Source: Caprella mutica
Lineage: Eukaryota > Arthropoda > Malacostraca > Amphipoda > Caprellidae
DNA length: 64,000 bases
Reading direction: 5' to 3'
NCBI GenBank assembly: GCA_947561585.1
Contig: CANNZV010001175.1
Location: 24-64,023, forward strand
Position numbers and translations under genes: made by a program. Of the stretch, positions 1 through 12,747 are shown in pieces. Within the stretch, counting starts at the first letter, position 1, and each line of letters begins with the position of its first letter. The notes beneath the pieces were generated by a model that saw only the letters and a list, made by a program, of their open reading frames with translations, was not told the DNA's origin and did no database searches.

Positions 1-1125
1 GTACATCATCACAGTGACTCTTTTCTCTGATAGTACATCATCACAGTGACTCTTTTCTCTGATAGTACATCATCACAGTGACTCTTTTCTCTGATAGTAC
101 ATCATCACAGTGACTCTTTTCTCTGATAGTACATCATCACAGTGACTCTATTTTTGATAGTACATCATCACAGTGACTCTTTTCTCTGATAGTACATCAT
201 CACAGTGACTCTTTTATCTGATAGTACATCATCACAGTGACTCTTTTCTCTGATAGTACATCATCACAGTGACTCTTTTCTCTGATAGTATATCATCACA
301 GTCACTCTTTTCTCTGATAGTACATTATCACAGTGACTCTTTTCTCTGATAGTACATCACCACAGTGACTCTTTTCTCTGATAGTACATCATCACAGTGA
401 CTCTATTCTCTGATAGTACATCATCAAAGTCACTCTTTTCTCTGATAGTACATCATCACAGTGACTCTTTTCTCTGATAGTACATCATCACAGTCACTCT
501 TTTCTCTGATAGTACATCATCATAGTGACTCTTTTCTCTGATAGTATATCACCACAGTGACCCTTTTCTCTGATAGTACATCATCACAGTGACTCTTTTC
601 TCTGATAGTACATCATCACAGTCACTCTTTTCTCTGATAGTACATCATCACAGTCACTCTTTTCTCTGATAGTACATCATCACAGTGACTCTTTTCTCTG
701 ATAGTACATCATCACAGTCACTCTTTTCTCTGATAGTACATCATCACAGTGACTCTTTTCTCTGATAGTACTTCATCACAGTGACTCTTTTCCCTGATAG
801 TATATCATCACAGTCACTCTTTTCTCTGATAGTACATCATCACAGTCACTCTTTTCTCTGATAGTACATCATCACAGTGACTCTTTTCTCTGATAGTACA
901 TCATCACAGTGACTCTTTTCTCTGATAGTACATCATCACAGTGACTCTTTTGTCTGATAGTATATCATCACAGTCACTCTTTTCTCTGATAGTACATCAT
1001 CACAGTGACTCTTTTCTCTGATAGTACATCATCACAGTCACTCTTTTCTCTGATAGTACATCATCACAGTCAATCTTTTCTCTGATAGTACATCATCGCA
1101 GTGACTCTTTTCTCTGATAGTACAT
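1..1125. repeat. 32-bp satellite array, about 35 copies
   Basis: A head-to-tail array of a 32-bp unit beginning GTACATCATCACAGTGACTC and continuing TTTTCTCTGATA runs from the window edge to about 1125. Most copies differ by one or two bases. The commonest variant swaps GTGACTC for GTCACTC, and variant units recur at intervals, which suggests amplification of multi-unit blocks. The array probably continues left of the window. No gene is supported in it. Confidence 0.97.
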
Positions 1126-2519
1126 GTGACAACTACAGGAGAGAATTCGAACATAGGCTTTCGGCCATTTGAAGCCCTTGCTTCTTGTGTCACTTTGAAG
1201 ACGAGGTTCAATTTGCAGCTAATGAACTGAATACCTAGATGAACACAGGGAGTTTGAACCAACGGTCAAAGTTTGATGAACTTCCATAGGATGTCTAATG
1301 GACAATAGGTAGTTTGATTGAATTAAATATAAAATTAAATCAATAACTAATGATCAATTTGTATTTCTATCAACTCTTTGAATGAATTGCTTATGAACAA
1401 ATTGAAGTTTTAGTGAGTATCCATTTGAAAATATATTAATAAAATAACCGACTGAATCTTACATTATTCATTAAGTGGGTGAAATCCTAGATAGTTTACG
1501 AACCAATCTAACATTTAGAAAATTCTGCAAGACCTAAGTATTTAAACTCACTTTAATTATTCGAGTATTGCGTGATTATCATAATATACAGTATGATCAT
1601 TAAATAAATACATTAAATGAATGTATAATTGAATAAATTTATTAAACAACTTAATAAGTTATATCATAGTTAATCCTAATTATTTTAAAATTCTGATTTT
1701 AATCATGGTAAGCTAGCTCTGATATACAGTATTATTTATGTAATTTCGACAGGATAATGATCAGAGTATCACGTAATGTTGATCCACAATAATGGTTGCC
1801 CTAAATTGATAAATTTACAGCTTCCAATTAATTTTAATTGGCGTACAGAGCTGCTAAGCTATAAAGTGCAGTACCGCGAGAATGGCCTTCCTCTCGTTAA
1901 TTTAGATCGCTGCTAATCGCACGTTAATTATTAGCAACATTTTTCTGCAATTGCGTTTTTGAAATTGAATAATTAGCATTCTTCCAAATGGGGGAAAAAT
2001 TTTTTACGTGAAAAAAAGTGCGCAACCATTTCTTCTATCGGATCCACAATTTTTGATAATGTTAAAAAGTATTCGGTTAATTATTATCACAAGATATATG
2101 CTACTTACATATGTTTAATTTCGATATTAAATACACGCAATCAATGTACAATTAGATACATTAACGAATTTGATTGAATGGGAAAACGTTGTATTTCAGC
2201 AAACTATTTATATATGTCTAATCACACTAACGAGGTTTCATTGAGGAATTTCCCTTTTAAAAAATACTCTTCGTGTAGAATATTTTTTTTATAAAATAAG
2301 GATTAGCTGGAGAAAGCTATTCAGATTCCCAAGAGCTGGAGATAAGAATCTTCTATTCTCTGAATAGATTTATTACTCGGAGTATTTATTATCTACTCTT
2401 ATATGCTCAGTTTAATTAAGGTATAGAATTGATACTAGTAAGAACAAAGTAACTTTAAAAATAATTTTAATGGGGGTTTGTAGTTATGTTTAATTAAGAT
2501 AGACTTATAATATACTTTT
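1126..2519. other. AT-rich intergenic DNA, nothing recognised
   Basis: Single-copy-looking AT-rich sequence with stops in all frames. I see no domain, RNA gene or terminal inverted repeat. The stretch at 1126-1260 next to the satellite is less AT-rich but encodes nothing I recognise. Confidence 0.5.
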
Positions 2520-2995
2520 CACTCCTACTTTATCGCTCCTCTTAACTGTACTCTAACTTCTACTACACGCTCCTCTTATACACGCCCCTCTCTTCTGAAC
2601 GATTTACTTCCCTCTTCAAGCTCCACTTATCAAAACGCTCCTCTTCTCTACAAGTTACTTTCCTCTTGAAATTCCTCTCCTCTCCAAGCTCCTCTCCTCA
2701 TCAAGCTCCTCTCTTCTTCAAGCTCCTATCCTCTTCAAGCTCCTATCCTCTTCAAGCTCCTCTCCTCTTAAAGATCCTCTCCTCATCAAGCTCCTCTCCT
2801 CTTCAAGCTCATCTCCTCTTCAAGCTCCTTTCCTCTTCAAGCGTCTCTCTTCTTCAAGCTCATTTTCTCTCCAAGCTCCTCTCCTCTTCAAGCTCATTTT
2901 CTCTCCAAGCTCCTCTCCTCTTCAAGCTCCTCTCCTCTTCAAGCTCCTCTCCTTTTCAAGCTCCTTTTCTCTCCAAGCTCATCTCCTCCTCCCAT
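2520..2995. repeat. 17-bp pyrimidine-rich minisatellite
   Basis: Degenerate tandem copies of CTCCTCTCCTCTTCAAG, cleaner towards the right (2680-2990) and more diverged at the left edge. One strand is almost pure pyrimidine. An open frame of Ser-rich repeats over it is a product of the repeat, not a gene. Confidence 0.93.
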
Positions 2996-4469
2996 TCTAT
3001 TGGCAGAACTTCAATCAAGGCCATCAATCAATTACAAACAATGAGATGAAAATCATCGCTTCTTGATGTCAATGAATTTCCCAAACTTGAGTGTGATGGA
3101 GTTCAAGACGTAATTTGCAGACACTTAAAATAGTTTGTTTGATGCAGAGACTTCATCACATCATACGTATACATACTGATTGTAAACCTTATGAAAACAA
3201 CTAACTTGGATCGTACATCTCCTGTCCGACAGTGACTCAATTATAAGATAATTTCACGAAGTTTCCCCAATATCAGAAGTAAATTGTGTCTGTGTGGTTC
3301 TAAATACATCCTCCTTTGGTCCATTTGTCTGCTCTATCAGATTTCAGAAGTAAAACAAGTTCCATTTGAGGAAAGAAAAATAGTTCATCCTACATTCCAC
3401 TATACTGTAATATATCATGTCACTTTTGGACGTGACTATTTGACAATCTAATTCTCGTTTGATGGTCAATGTAAAATAATATACTCATGAACAAATCTGA
3501 ATTGTATCTTTATGGGTTTGCTAGAGAATTAACCTGGTATTAATACATATTTAGATCGTATATTCCTTTATTCTCGAAATTGATAACGGGTTGTTTTTCC
3601 ATTAAGTCACCCCAGAGTACTCTCACTAATAGGTTTAATTACATCAGCCGATCCATAATTACATGGAATTCTGGTTACTCTGATGATGTTGGACAGCAAA
3701 ACAGTTTGTTTTTCACACAAATGACTGACGGTTGTTTTGCTTTAGACTTGATGAGATTTCACTCATTCACAATATGAAATTTATTTTAAATATATCGAAT
3801 TTGAAGAAACTTGCAGGAACGCCTAAAGTATCAATAAAACATACAAAGCCAAAATTAATAACTAAAATTAACTTAACCCTTTAGAGGGCACTTACTGATA
3901 AAATCATCCGATTGGTTAAATTTTTTAGTATGTACCTAATAGTTTAACCCTTTTCAAGATATTTTTATTATTGTGAATTTTTTTTTTATTTTTTAAATAA
4001 CACTTTTTTAAATTAATATTTCTATTGTATTTTGTATTGATTCGTTGAAAGACAACGATGTCTGTTATTGTCTGTGGTTTATTAATGCAATATAATGGGA
4101 GCTAAATATGCGAGAAAAATAATGATGTATCTCTCAAGGGATACTAGCCGGCTAAAGCGTTAAAATGATAATTAACTTTCTGCCTGTAAATTACTTTCTG
4201 AATGGTAATATATTTAACAATAATTGTCTAAATAATGGATAATTTGATTCATTCGGATTCAAAACATTTATTCATATTTTTTTTCATTTATAGGGATGCC
4301 TATGAAAAATTCTGTTATATCAAGCTTTATGATTTGGGAATTATCAGAATCTGAAATATTAATTCTGGATTTATTCTCAGTCGTCAAATATTATAATCAT
4401 TGATCGGTCGTAAGCTTTCGATTGACGTTTATAACCAATGATAAAAATATCATATATCCATATACGAAC
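2996..4469. other. AT-rich spacer without a recognisable gene
   Basis: Only short open frames without conserved motifs occur here. Nothing resembles the GR exons or flanks found further right. Confidence 0.45.
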
Positions 4470-4473
4470 TTAA

Positions 4474-5254
4474 GGAGACCGTACTTGGGAAAATCACATA
4501 ATTTTATCATTTTTTTTATTTCGTAAATAGCTACCTAGTACACTTCTAGATGTTTGAGTACAACATCTGAGCCCTAGAGTCATTATAACATACTAGGGGG
4601 AGAGAGAAAGGGAGGGGGACGAGGTGAGGATTGGAGAGTCGCTGACTCGCTAATTTGTAATAATAATTCGTAATAATTAATTATCTCACCATATCTGGTA
4701 AAGTAACTCCTACTCAGATCACAAAGCACAGGTATTGGTTCGCAATTCTGCTCAGTGGCACTCAATATCTCATAAGGGAAGGTGTTTGGTGTCAGACCGG
4801 CGCTAGGTGGGAGGTAACTTTGAATGAGTTTTTCTTGCATTCGATTTTCCAGAGAATTGTCTATAAAAGAGTTTCCTATGAATTTTGATTTTCGAATTTG
4901 TTTTCAAAATTTTGAATTATAAAAAAATTCATTTATATATGTCTTCCCATTTTTTTTTGGAAAACCAATTCGAAAATCATAATTCAAGGAAAACCATTTT
5001 GTTGATAGTCTCTATGAGAATCGAATGCAAAAAAAAAAAAAAAAAAATAATGCCGTAGATTTTGAGAAGTACGTTTTTGAAAAAAAAAACGAAATACATT
5101 CGAAATTCGAATAACTCGTTTTCTACAGATCTAATCGAAAAGAGAAAATGGCACGAACAAAAACGATAGAGAATTCAATTTTACATTAGGCTACCAAGTT
5201 TCAGATTCGTAGTTTCATCAATAAAAATATTTTCAAAAACCAAGTACGGTCCCC
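4474..5254. mobile_element. MITE with TTAA target duplication, copy 1
   Basis: A 781-bp element flanked by TTAA on both sides (4470-4473 and 5255-5258). Its ends are inverted copies of GGGGACCGTACTTGG, the left one carrying one change. The TTAA duplication is typical of piggyBac-like or Kolobok-like elements (family knowledge). It has no coding capacity. A second copy lies inside GrD intron 2 at 53559-54345 and shares the internal poly-A-rich and AACTCGTTTTCT segments. Confidence 0.85.
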
Positions 5255-5559
5255 TTAAATGATTATATGAAATTTCAATTATATTTTACCATAAATTGAA
5301 AAAATTCCGACGATAACGTCTCAAACTAATAGATCAATATTCACCGTAGTCGATAATAAGAGGATCTGTCGGTAATGATTTTTCCGACTGCGATGTTTGA
5401 TGAAGGAAATTTGATGAATAAAGCGTCCGAAAGAGTGTTTGAAATACAATGTGTATTCAATTTAAACAAGGTGATTGTTTGCAAAAAAATGTCTATCTTT
5501 AACATTTATGAAACGATATGATTCCATGACTAAATATCAGGTCTCTCTGTGTAATTTAA

Positions 5560-6010
5560 CCCTAATGAGTATGACTTTTGTTTTCTAAGAATTTATCGGC
5601 CCTTCTTGACTTTTTTCCTGCATAAATACCCAATAAATTTTTGTATTTAAAAGTTTAAAAATATTTACATATTGGCGTAGATCACATTAACTAGGAAATT
5701 AATTGTAATATGGTGACGAATGGCATTGTAGAAATTCAGCTATGTACCCACTCAACACACTACGTTCCACGCTAGTTTTCATGGAAATCAGATACATGCT
5801 CGAGTTATGATTGAGTCACATTCCACCCAATCGCAGCTCTGATCTCTCAGTTGCCAATATCTTACATACCTATGTATTTTTTCTCCTTATATGTTCAATA
5901 TTTTTACTTGAAATTTGGTACACTTTAATTTATTATACATACTAACAACTTGTAAAAAATACAGTACAGTTGGTTTATAAATAAGACATGTGGTTCAAAC
6001 ACATTAGGGA
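5560..6010. mobile_element. MITE with CCCTAATGAG ends, copy 1 (diverged)
   Basis: This copy begins TTAACCCTAATGAGTATGAC and ends with a degraded inverted copy near 6010. Internally it matches the copies in GrB intron 2 (17055-17592) and GrD intron 2 (38670-53439). Shared parts include the CTTCTTGACTT and GCATAAATACC segments and a hairpin near 5800. It is the most diverged of the three. It may be an independent insertion or the relic of an intron of a lost GR copy. Confidence 0.75.
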
Positions 6011-6249
6011 TAATGTTAAAAATATATGTAACCAGGGTTAAAATAAGCGTGGTTAACGTCTAAAGTTTATTATATAAACAATACACAAGACTGACATGGG
6101 TAGAGATAGAACTGAGTCTATTAGCTAAGACTCGGTCCCTAGGATATGTTTTCTACACAAGCTACAATTTTCCACTGACTGCAAAGCAGTTTATCAATCG
6201 CTATTATTGTAAATAGAAAACAGGGTAAACACATAAGATTCTGACATAA

Positions 6250-6720
6250 ACTAATTGTTAAGAGTACAGAAATCCGGAAAACCGTATATCTGGAAATTCG
6301 AAAATCATAATAACCGAAAATCCGTAAAATCAGGCAAATCGAAAACCGGAAAGAAGCACAATAAAAAAAAAATAAAAAGAGAGATCCGAAAGACCGAAAA
6401 TTTCGGAAAACTGAAAAATCAGAAAATTTCTAAATACGGAAGATCGAAAACCGGACAACTGTATAAAAGAGAATAAAAAAATCTGGATAATTTTTATAAA
6501 TAATTCGGATAATAAAAATTCGAAAAATAGCCAATTAATAAAAATCTAGATTAAAAATCCGGATAATTGAAGTAAAGTTTAAAAAAAGAAAAAAATATTT
6601 GGATAAAAAAATCCTAATAATTACAAGAATCGTAATAATTAAAAAAAAATCGTAATAATTTAAAAAATCGCAATAATTCAATCTAGATAATTTTGCAAAA
6701 TGAAAACAATTTAGCACGTC
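6250..6720. repeat. degenerate A-rich simple repeat (CGAAAAT / CCGGAAAA words)
   Basis: Low-complexity sequence built from irregularly repeated words such as CCGGAAAAC, CGAAAATC and CATAATAA. Lys-rich and Phe/Ile-rich open frames on the two strands follow from this composition, and I do not call them as genes. Confidence 0.6.
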
Positions 6721-6849
6721 ATTTTTGACGAGTGATACACTAATAGAATAATAATTAGAAGTATATACGGCGAGGTTTCATAATCATTATCATAAAATAA
6801 TATTAGCGTAGACGTAAAAATAGTTTATAATATATTAAAAAGTACCCTA

Positions 6850-7480
6850 CATCTTTTTGAACTTGGATCGAGAACCTGATAATTTTTCTTCGAATGGGTT
6901 TGTAGCCTTAACATTTCTCACTCATTTTTCTTTTCCTAATTGGCATTCTGTAACTAATGTTTTCATTTGTATTCTAGTTCAATGCTTCTTTCTTTTAATA
7001 TATTTTATTGTAAACCGTCTACCACGTTTTGAACATAGAGCACTATTTTTTGTAAAACATTACGGTTTGTGAATTTTACAGTTTCCACTTTCAACAAGTT
7101 TTATATAGTAAATTTATGTCTAATTATTTTGTGTGTAATAGTATTGTGGTAAATTTAATAAAAATAATTCAAATTTAGCAATGATTTATACCTCCGAAAG
7201 CCAGTTGTAGTCAGTAATACTCATTTACTTTTTGCAATTACCACTCGAATTAATGTACAGAAAGTGATTCCAAATGTAGAATTACATCGTCACAATTGCT
7301 TTTCAAAGGAATGCTACATCACTTGTTGTTGCGTGACAAGAAGATTAAAATTGATAGACCATCTTGTTACCAAATTTTACGATCTTCCACCGCCGGAAAC
7401 AGGCCAAACTTTCTATTTTACTCAAAGGGATGACAGGCCTACCACTAATGTTTCCCTGTTCTTCTTTCTATAGCAGTGGT
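6850..7480. repeat. remnant of an upstream GR-block flank
   Basis: The stretch around 7265-7330 (GATTCCAAATGTAGAATTAC and the following CATCACTTGTTGTTG segment) matches 23185-23250, upstream of GrB. The stretch near 7000 matches 21240 and 58330. It is therefore the far upstream flank of another GR unit whose gene is lost or lies elsewhere, and it joins directly to the 3-prime flank of GrA. Confidence 0.65.
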
Positions 7481-7822
7481 TATTAATCTTGTTCGAGGTA
7501 CTGAACTCTACAAGTTCCATATACATACGTCAGCATTCGTTGTGAATACTTCAATTATACCTAGAGTGGTTCTGATCTTTGCCACTCGACAGTGTGTCCT
7601 TTTATTATCTTTACAAGGAAATATTAAGTTGGTATTGTTGGTTAGAAAGAGGGAAATACCAAATTGAACTAGAGTAGTGATATTAGTCAAAATAAGAGAA
7701 TGCTTAACTGTTTTATATTATTTTCAAAGATTAAGAAGTACAGACACTCCATTTTTCATAATTGAGTTTTTTCCTATATTTATGCTACGAGTGAAGTAAA
7801 TTATGGAAGATACATACTATAG

Positions 7823-9050
7823 GGTCGGACGGGGTATCACTGCAAATACCCTTTTTATGGGGTATCACTCCGCACCCCTTATAATTTTAAAACCACTTGT
7901 TTTAGCTTAAATTTGATTGTACCATCATTTCAAGCATCCTCTTTTCTCCAATAAACATCATGATGCACCATTATGCTAATAGTATTTCTAGAGCTAAATC
8001 GCGATGCATGTGAAGCTCTCAAAACGATCTGAAAAAAGTTTGCGCCTGTGATTTTTAAATCCCGCAAACTCTCCAATAACTCTAGAACCAAGATTTATAG
8101 ATTCATATCATTTTAACATGTTAGCACAAACAATAACAGTTACATTATGTCAAATTTTTAACTTCTCAGTTGTAACGGTTTTCCCGCCACAACCGTGCGC
8201 AGTGATACCCCAGATAATTTAAAGGTAGAGGGGTATCACTACGCATCATTAATAACCATATTTGAATGTAAATAAATATAAAAATTACGATTTTTTAGCC
8301 TTTAATAAAGGCATAAATACTGAATTAGGTGTTATTTAATTATAAATTTGATTAACAATAAACTTACGATCGTAGTAGCTATGCAACTTGATGTGGGGGT
8401 ATTATAATAGGGAGACTGGGTATTTAGGGGGGGGGGGGGGGTGGTGAGAGGTAATTGAATTAAATGTTGATTAACAATAAAAGTTAACTAGTAGTTAACT
8501 CTTTACGTAAAATTTAAGAGTCAAATATATTGCAGATTCATTAAATATGTGTTTAAAAAGTATGGTACAATTAGATTGGGGAGAGGGCATATAGTGAGGG
8601 AAACACAGACGTTTAGATGGAGGGAGCAGTATTCAGATGTGGAAGAGGGGGAAATAGATGGGGGAGAGGGGGAAATAGATGGGGGAGAGGGGGAAATATA
8701 TGGGAAGAGAGGGGAATTTCGATGAGAAGAGAGTGTGATTTAAATGGTAGGAGAGGAGGATTTAGATGGGAAGAGAGGGGGATTAAGATGGGAGGAGAGA
8801 GATATTTAGATGGGGAAAGAAGGGATTTAGATAGGGGGAAGAGGGGCATTAAAATGGGGCAGGAGGTATTTAGGTGTGGGAGAGAAGTGCTATATTTTCC
8901 TATGCACTCACTAAAAGTTGCGCACATAAAATTACCAATAAATATTTTATTTATTTAGCTATTATTTCGAAACTGAGTGAGAACCATCTTCATTCATGAC
9001 CATTTCATCACGAGTTTTTGAGTAAATACAGAGTTTGCGGGATTGTGCCC
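7823..9050. mobile_element. non-autonomous element, GGTCGGACGGGG family, copy 1
   Basis: Begins GGTCGGACGGGGTATCACTG. Internally it matches the element at 20093-20858 in the opposite orientation, including GTGATACCCCAGATAATTTA and the GAGTTTGCGGGATTGTG segment. The right terminal repeat is largely missing: GATTGTG is followed at once by flanking DNA. A G-rich run (8428-8443) and a purine-rich GGGGGAGAGGGGGAAATA minisatellite (about 8580-8890) have expanded inside it. Open frames there are repeat artefacts. Confidence 0.75.
8580..8890. repeat. G-rich purine minisatellite
   Basis: Irregular tandem copies of units such as GGGGGAGAGGGGGAAATAGAT on the plus strand, with almost no pyrimidines except T. 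It is internal to the element at 7823-9050. The related element at 20093 holds only a short C-rich equivalent near 20310-20365, so this is a local expansion. Confidence 0.85.
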
Positions 9051-9339
9051 TATATGATTAAAAACTGTATATAAAGAATTAACCGTCAATATTTTGAATG
9101 GATGTGGCAAGTATAAAGAATGAAGATTTTAGTTCTTTATTCCAGAATATCATCGTTTACGGGTGGTATGAATCTTTTCAAAAGTTTTAGTAACATTAAT
9201 AGTATATGAGCCTTTGTATGTCTAGGAAAGTATCTTATAATGTCTATATTTGTTATCACTTGAACACTTCAGCCAAACTTCAGCCATTCATATCTATAAT
9301 GTCCACATAATTCTCATCCTTTTTCCTATCTCTGTGTTG

Positions 9340-11030
9340 TGAATGTTTCTTGCTCACCATGTGTACTATCAAAGAAAAGTGTATTCGCATGAAGAAAATG
9401 TCTCAGATCAGTTTTATAATTTCCTATTATTTTAAAATCTTACAAAATTGTCATCGTGTACCCAGACCAATTATAAAATATCTACAAGCATTGAAATTAG
9501 TAAATTTTATATTTGCAAATTTGAAATTTCAATATGTAATTCATTATGGATACACTTTTTATTGATTGAACATAGCTACTAATTTAACTAAGATTCACTT
9601 GTGACTTTCTGAGTCAATTTACTATTTATTAGGTTTTCCCATTATTCCAATATTTAATTGTTTTTTTTTTCTCTCCCAATTAATTGCCTATTTAAATTGG
9701 ATATAGATACAAGAGAATGGACTTCATACTGTTTAATTCATTAATGATTATCATTATTGACATTAAATTATGTTTAACAGGTACTTTCCTGTTACCTCCC
9801 CGCAACTGCTATTTTAATGAAACAAATATTCTTTCCAAGTCTCGTGGATACTGATTTTAATGAAACAAACCACTATTAATGAACATATATTTATTGAAAC
9901 TGGACTTTTACAATTATGTTGGTGGATAAAATTTAGCAATATCTGAAAGAATTGCTTCAAATATATTTTTTCAGATATTTATGTGTGTGTCGGGGGCATG
10001 CCACCCCTCTCTCAAGTCCCCCTAACAAGTCATTAAACAATCATGAACTGGGCAGTACAACAAACTAGAGGATACATCAAACTTCATTATGGCCATTTAT
10101 TTTAAGACTACTGTACTTATGTTCTATAGGTAATATATTTTTTAATGCAAATTGAAATTAAATTATCCATATCTTCTCTTAAATGAAGAAAGGGGCAAAA
10201 GAAATAATGAAGAAATAGTTAATCAGTAACCACGTTACATGTAAAATAGTCGTAATTTAAGATAAGAACGTGAAATAAGGAGTTGCTGAGAGATATAATG
10301 AAAGTGCTCTGAATTGCAATATTAAGATAGTTCGAAAATGAATTAATATAAATCAAAAAGGGATTTTACCGAAATAATAATACTCCTTAGTACTAAGTTA
10401 AGAATGCAGCTTATAAAGTAATTAAATGACAATGACTGACAAAACCTACATATTTAAATGGGACCTATAGCTATCTGTCAATATTATCAATCTGGATAAA
10501 GTTCTCAAATTTTGATGGTCGTCCGTTGAAATGAGTGATTAATATCCATAATGGCTTTAATCTCACGTGATCTACATATTGTCTTTGATTATTTACTTCA
10601 TTAATTTGGATATCTTAAACGTATGATAATTTTTCAATGCAGTTGAACGACGTATTCTTGCATATTTTGGAGTGGAGAAAGTTTATTGTGACATTTCTTA
10701 AAAACTATAGTTGAATCAGTTTCTTTACCAGAGTCATCTTTCGTATTCAATACCACTATAGAGGATGAATTAATTTTTTGCAGAGAAAAACTTGATCATT
10801 TACTATGCATAACTTGTAGTGTACTGTGCACACTGCACATATACATTTTTTGTGACAATTCCACTGAATTTAAGTTAAAATACGTGAGAGACTTAAATTT
10901 TATAGATATACTGTTTATAATTTCAAAAGGATGGAATGATATTTATTGGGTAGTGATCCAGACATCGGACTTGTTCCTATTAAAATATGAAAAAAAAGTC
11001 AACGGTATGCCTCAACTGGTCTGAACATGA
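9340..11030. other. AT-rich GrA downstream DNA with a MITE fragment
   Basis: No gene is seen. At 9985-10075 there is one half of a small MITE (GTCATTAAACAATCATGAAC, then CAGTACAACAAACTAG). Its complete relative is at about 29245-29480 and another half is at 61845-61930. The remainder has no counterpart in the 3-prime flanks of GrB, GrC or GrD, so it is specific to GrA. Confidence 0.5.
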
Positions 11031-11125
11031 TAGAACATGTTTCTACTTGTCTGAACACAACAGAACATGTTTCAACTCGTCTGAACAAGAAAGGACATGT
11101 TTCAACTTGTCTGGCATATGTGGTG
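11020..11125. repeat. short tandem repeat, about 34 bp x 3
   Basis: Three to four imperfect copies of a unit containing CTGAACA, then AGAACATGTTTCAACTTGT. A second set of short repeats, with the core GTGGAAnTTTCC, follows at 11115-11200. Confidence 0.75.
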
Positions 11126-11373
11126 GAATTTTCCATTAATCGATTTTTTAATTAACTCTGGTGGAATCCTCCTGGTGGAACTTTCCGCGGGGGAACTCTC
11201 CACGAGGAATTGAATTATCAATCAAATATTCTATAAATTTTACCTTGAAGATGCTTAAGTTATAATTCCATACAGTTGAACTCTGAAAAGTTATCTACTT
11301 TGGACATTGGGTTAAGCGATGAAAAAGATGGAATAGCATTGTAAAGACGATGTCTATTACCATAGGTCATGAG

Positions 11374-12650
11374 TAGAGCCCAGATTTCTCTGCTCTAACA
11401 GAATAACAGCATAGAAAGCTATAAAAGCATAGATGATCTATGCTTTATAGGCTTTAACCTATTTTGCATACATATCATATAAAATTCTATTTAAGGATAT
11501 TTTTATCTATGCTACAGCATGCAAAACTCTATTTAAGAGATATTAAAGTTTATGCTACTGTTGCTCCATTTTCTATTTACAGTTTTTTTGTTGTTGTAAT
11601 ATTTTAGCAAGTCATTTAGTTCCAAGTCCTCGTAGTCTCAAAAACTCATTAATTAATAATACCCAAAGTTTAGCGATCTGATAACGTCATGATACGAAAT
11701 TTAGTTGATGAATGTGGGTGTTATGCAATGAAAACGTTGTTTTGAAATGCAAGCCATGTAATGTGAAGCTGAGTAGCTACAAGAAATTAAATGTTTTATC
11801 ACAGTTTGAAACAGCAAAACATATGCGTAAAAGAGTGTAAATTTTGTATATTTGAATGAGGATGATGCCAACATGATACCAACCATATTGTAGGAAATAA
11901 TCCTGGATTGCAACACATAGAATAAATACGAAGCATTATCGCTGGAGTGAAAGAGGTGCAGATTGAAAGGAATATAACACAAAATGCAATGTATTTCAAG
12001 TACGCCTCGTTGACATCAGTTGCAATGAAGTAGAAAAAAGCTTATCGAAACTTAAAAATGTTTATTGCTAAATTATTAATATTCTAAATATAGCTACTAT
12101 TATTTTTATCAAGCTAGATGAATAAATAATTAAATCTCATTATTTACTATATATCGTTATATACTGTAGAGACTTATTTTTCTTGTTCTAATATCTTGTT
12201 AGATATTAATGAAACTTTAGCTGTCTCTTAGTAGAACTGAGACTCTGAGAAATTATCGTTTATGGTTATTTGTTGCCATATAATTTTATTGTCATATATT
12301 AATAAAAATGCGATGCACAAAATGTGGTTCGATTTCCAATTCCATTTTTAATAATTACAAAAAATGAACTTTGATAATTTTCCATTTGAAAACGGGAAAC
12401 ATTATTCAACATCATATATACAACCTCAAAATTAAAGAAAAGTATACGTAATTAAGTCTACCATTTGACTCATACGGCATGTTTTTACTGTTTTTGTATA
12501 AAGAAAACGTTATTTGATGTATAACTAGTCAATTTATAGCGGCATATTTAGCGTAGATTTGGGCTATAAAGCATATTTTTAAGAGCATATTTTGCATGGT
12601 TTTTAGTGCTATTTCGCCTAGATTGAAAGGGCATAGAAATCCGGGCTCTA
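11374..12650. mobile_element. hAT-like non-autonomous element
   Basis: The 1,277-bp element has inverted ends TAGAGCCCRGATTTC and an 8-bp target duplication GTCATGAG (11366-11373 and 12651-12658). An 8-bp duplication and TAGAGC-type ends are typical of hAT elements (family knowledge). Only short frames are present inside, so it looks non-autonomous. Its right end lies 98 bp beyond the GrA stop codon, and it is absent next to the other three GR genes. Confidence 0.85.
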
Positions 12651-12747
12651 GTCATGAGATATGGGTAGAAAAAGTGTGTTAATTTGGGATGGGTAACGTC
12701 TTAATAATATATAGCTAATGTAGATGTAGTTTGAACGTGTAGATAAC

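Larger units (their letters stand above)
7500..9340. repeat. 3-prime flank of GrA, split by a transposon
   Basis: The sequence at 7520-7800 (GCCACTCGACAGTGTGTC and neighbours) and at 9100-9310 (GCCAAACTTCAGCCATTCAT and neighbours) matches the continuous 3-prime flanks of GrB (15830-16340), GrC (33350-33880) and GrD (37155-37950). The intervening 1.2 kb is a transposon absent from the other copies. This ties the region to the tandem GR array and dates the insertion after the array formed. Confidence 0.75.

Noticed and set aside
1..1125. CRISPR-like regular repeats
   Set aside because: Units are contiguous with no unique spacers, in a eukaryotic context, so this is a satellite.
2666..3049. Ser/Leu/Gln-rich open frame
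   Set aside because: It is the translation of a 17-bp pyrimidine-rich minisatellite, has no conserved domain and ends with the array.
8613..8958. Open frames on both strands rich in Gly-Arg or Pro-Leu
   Set aside because: They lie in a G-rich minisatellite inside a non-autonomous transposon.
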